Shown here: positions 6,152 through 6,405 of the stretch, in pieces
Layout of the letters: each line of letters begins with the position of its first letter
How positions within the stretch are numbered: the stretch's first letter is position 1
NCBI GenBank assembly: GCA_023230025.1
Contig: JALNYD010000167.1
Location: 1-6,405, forward strand
Source: Candidatus Cloacimonadota bacterium
GTDB lineage: Bacteria; Cloacimonadota; Cloacimonadia; Cloacimonadales; Cloacimonadaceae
Length of the DNA stretch: 6,405 nucleotides
Direction of reading: 5' to 3'
Made by a program: the position numbers and the translations under genes
Notes under the pieces: generated by a model
What the model saw: only the letters and a program-made list of their open reading frames with translations
Told to the model about the DNA's origin: nothing
The model's database searches: none

Positions 6152-6303
6152 GCAACATCCTGCGTTGCGCAGCAACCCATCTCGTGACGAAGTCACCCAT
6201 TTCGCTGCGAAGCAGCCCATCTCGTTGCGCAGCAACCTATCTCGTGACGAAGTCACCTATCTCGTGCCGCAGGCACCCATTTCGTGGCGAAGCCACCCAT
6301 TTC
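6152..6303. repeat. Tandem array of 20-bp units, each a 13-bp GNA-triloop palindrome
   Basis: Seven perfect palindromes occupy 6164-6176, 6184-6196, 6204-6216, 6224-6236, 6244-6256, 6264-6276 and 6284-6296, so the period is exactly 20 bp. Each has a 5-bp stem around a 3-nt loop on the plus strand: GTTGC-GCA-GCAAC, GTGAC-GAA-GTCAC, GCTGC-GAA-GCAGC, GTTGC-GCA-GCAAC, GTGAC-GAA-GTCAC, GTGCC-GCA-GGCAC and GTGGC-GAA-GCCAC. The stem sequence varies but always pairs; outer G...C, inner C...G and the loop GNA are constant. The 7-bp linkers are C(C/T)AT(C/T)TC. A half unit (GCAAC at 6152-6156) continues the phase at the left end, and the last linker abuts the upstream gene's stop codon. The array lies between that gene and asnB. 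It has no unique spacers, so it is not CRISPR, and a 20-bp period is not a protein repeat. Its function is unknown. Confidence 0.93.
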
Positions 6304-6405
6304 CTAAATAAACAGATTCAGATTGCTCTGCTCCGCTTCTTCCAGGTAACTGGCAACGCCGCCGATGCTTACGCCATCGATCAATTCACTGGCTTCCACA
6401 CCCAT
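6304..6405 (-). CDS. DsrE/DsrF/DrsH-like protein, C-terminal fragment
   Basis: The last 33 codons of a gene entering from the right edge, ending in TAG at 6304-6306. The segment reads MGVEASELIDGVSIGGVA followed by SYLEEAEQSNLNLFI, which closely resembles the C-terminal end of DsrE/DsrF/DrsH-like (peroxiredoxin-family, COG2210-type) proteins, where ELIDGVEIGGVAxYL and a final NLFI are typical. Those proteins are linked to sulfur-carrier chemistry and their exact role is often unknown. The ATG at the window edge is probably an internal methionine. Only the tail is visible, so the call is from motif memory. The hairpin array starts right after the stop codon. Confidence 0.7.
   Translation of the reverse strand: MGVEASELIDGVSIGGVASYLEEAEQSNLNLFI

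Noticed and set aside
6152..6303. CRISPR array
   Set aside because: Units are contiguous 20-bp near-copies with 7-bp conserved linkers; there are no unique spacers of 25-40 bp.

Overview
The window looks like a bacterial chromosome segment in which every gene I can support reads on the minus strand. It is moderate in GC, dense, and mostly housekeeping in content. Protein details such as the CGHYKEIDQR form of TrmD and a two-domain LEA-type lipoprotein suggest the FCB side of the bacterial tree, with Cloacimonadota one possibility. That placement is an inference from remembered family features and is not tested here.

Layout in the direction of transcription (right to left): (a) the last 33 codons of a DsrE/DsrF/DrsH-like protein (6304-6405). 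(b) A compact array of seven 13-bp palindromic hairpins at exactly 20-bp spacing (6152-6303), beginning one base after... more precisely directly next to that gene's stop codon. (c) asnB, a glutamine-dependent asparagine synthetase (4120-6084), followed 14 bp later by a lipoprotein with two LEA-like domains (3215-4105); these two probably form one operon. (d) A 220-bp intergenic region with a plausible promoter and a small palindrome. (e) The conserved translation operon rpsP - khpA - rimM - trmD (1240-2994), tightly packed with a zero-gap junction and an 11-bp overlap. (f) A 271-bp gap with several predicted hairpins, then rplS (615-968) and an intrinsic terminator (551-593). (g) ogt (69-533), whose stop codon shares one base with the GTG start of acpS, cut by the window edge (1-69).

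The rpsP-rplS block serves ribosome and tRNA maturation: S16 and L19 are ribosomal proteins, RimM matures the 30S subunit around S16/S19, KhpA is a small KH-domain RNA binder, and TrmD makes m1G37 in tRNA. ogt and acpS are unrelated single-enzyme functions (alkylation repair, acyl-carrier-protein activation).

The most unusual element is the hairpin array upstream of asnB. Its stems change sequence from unit to unit while pairing is kept, every loop is C-GNA-G on the plus strand, and the 20-bp period is exact. The second point of interest is the structured-looking untranslated stretch before rplS. No gene-free stretch exceeds 300 bases. No tRNA, rRNA, CRISPR array or transposase gene was seen.
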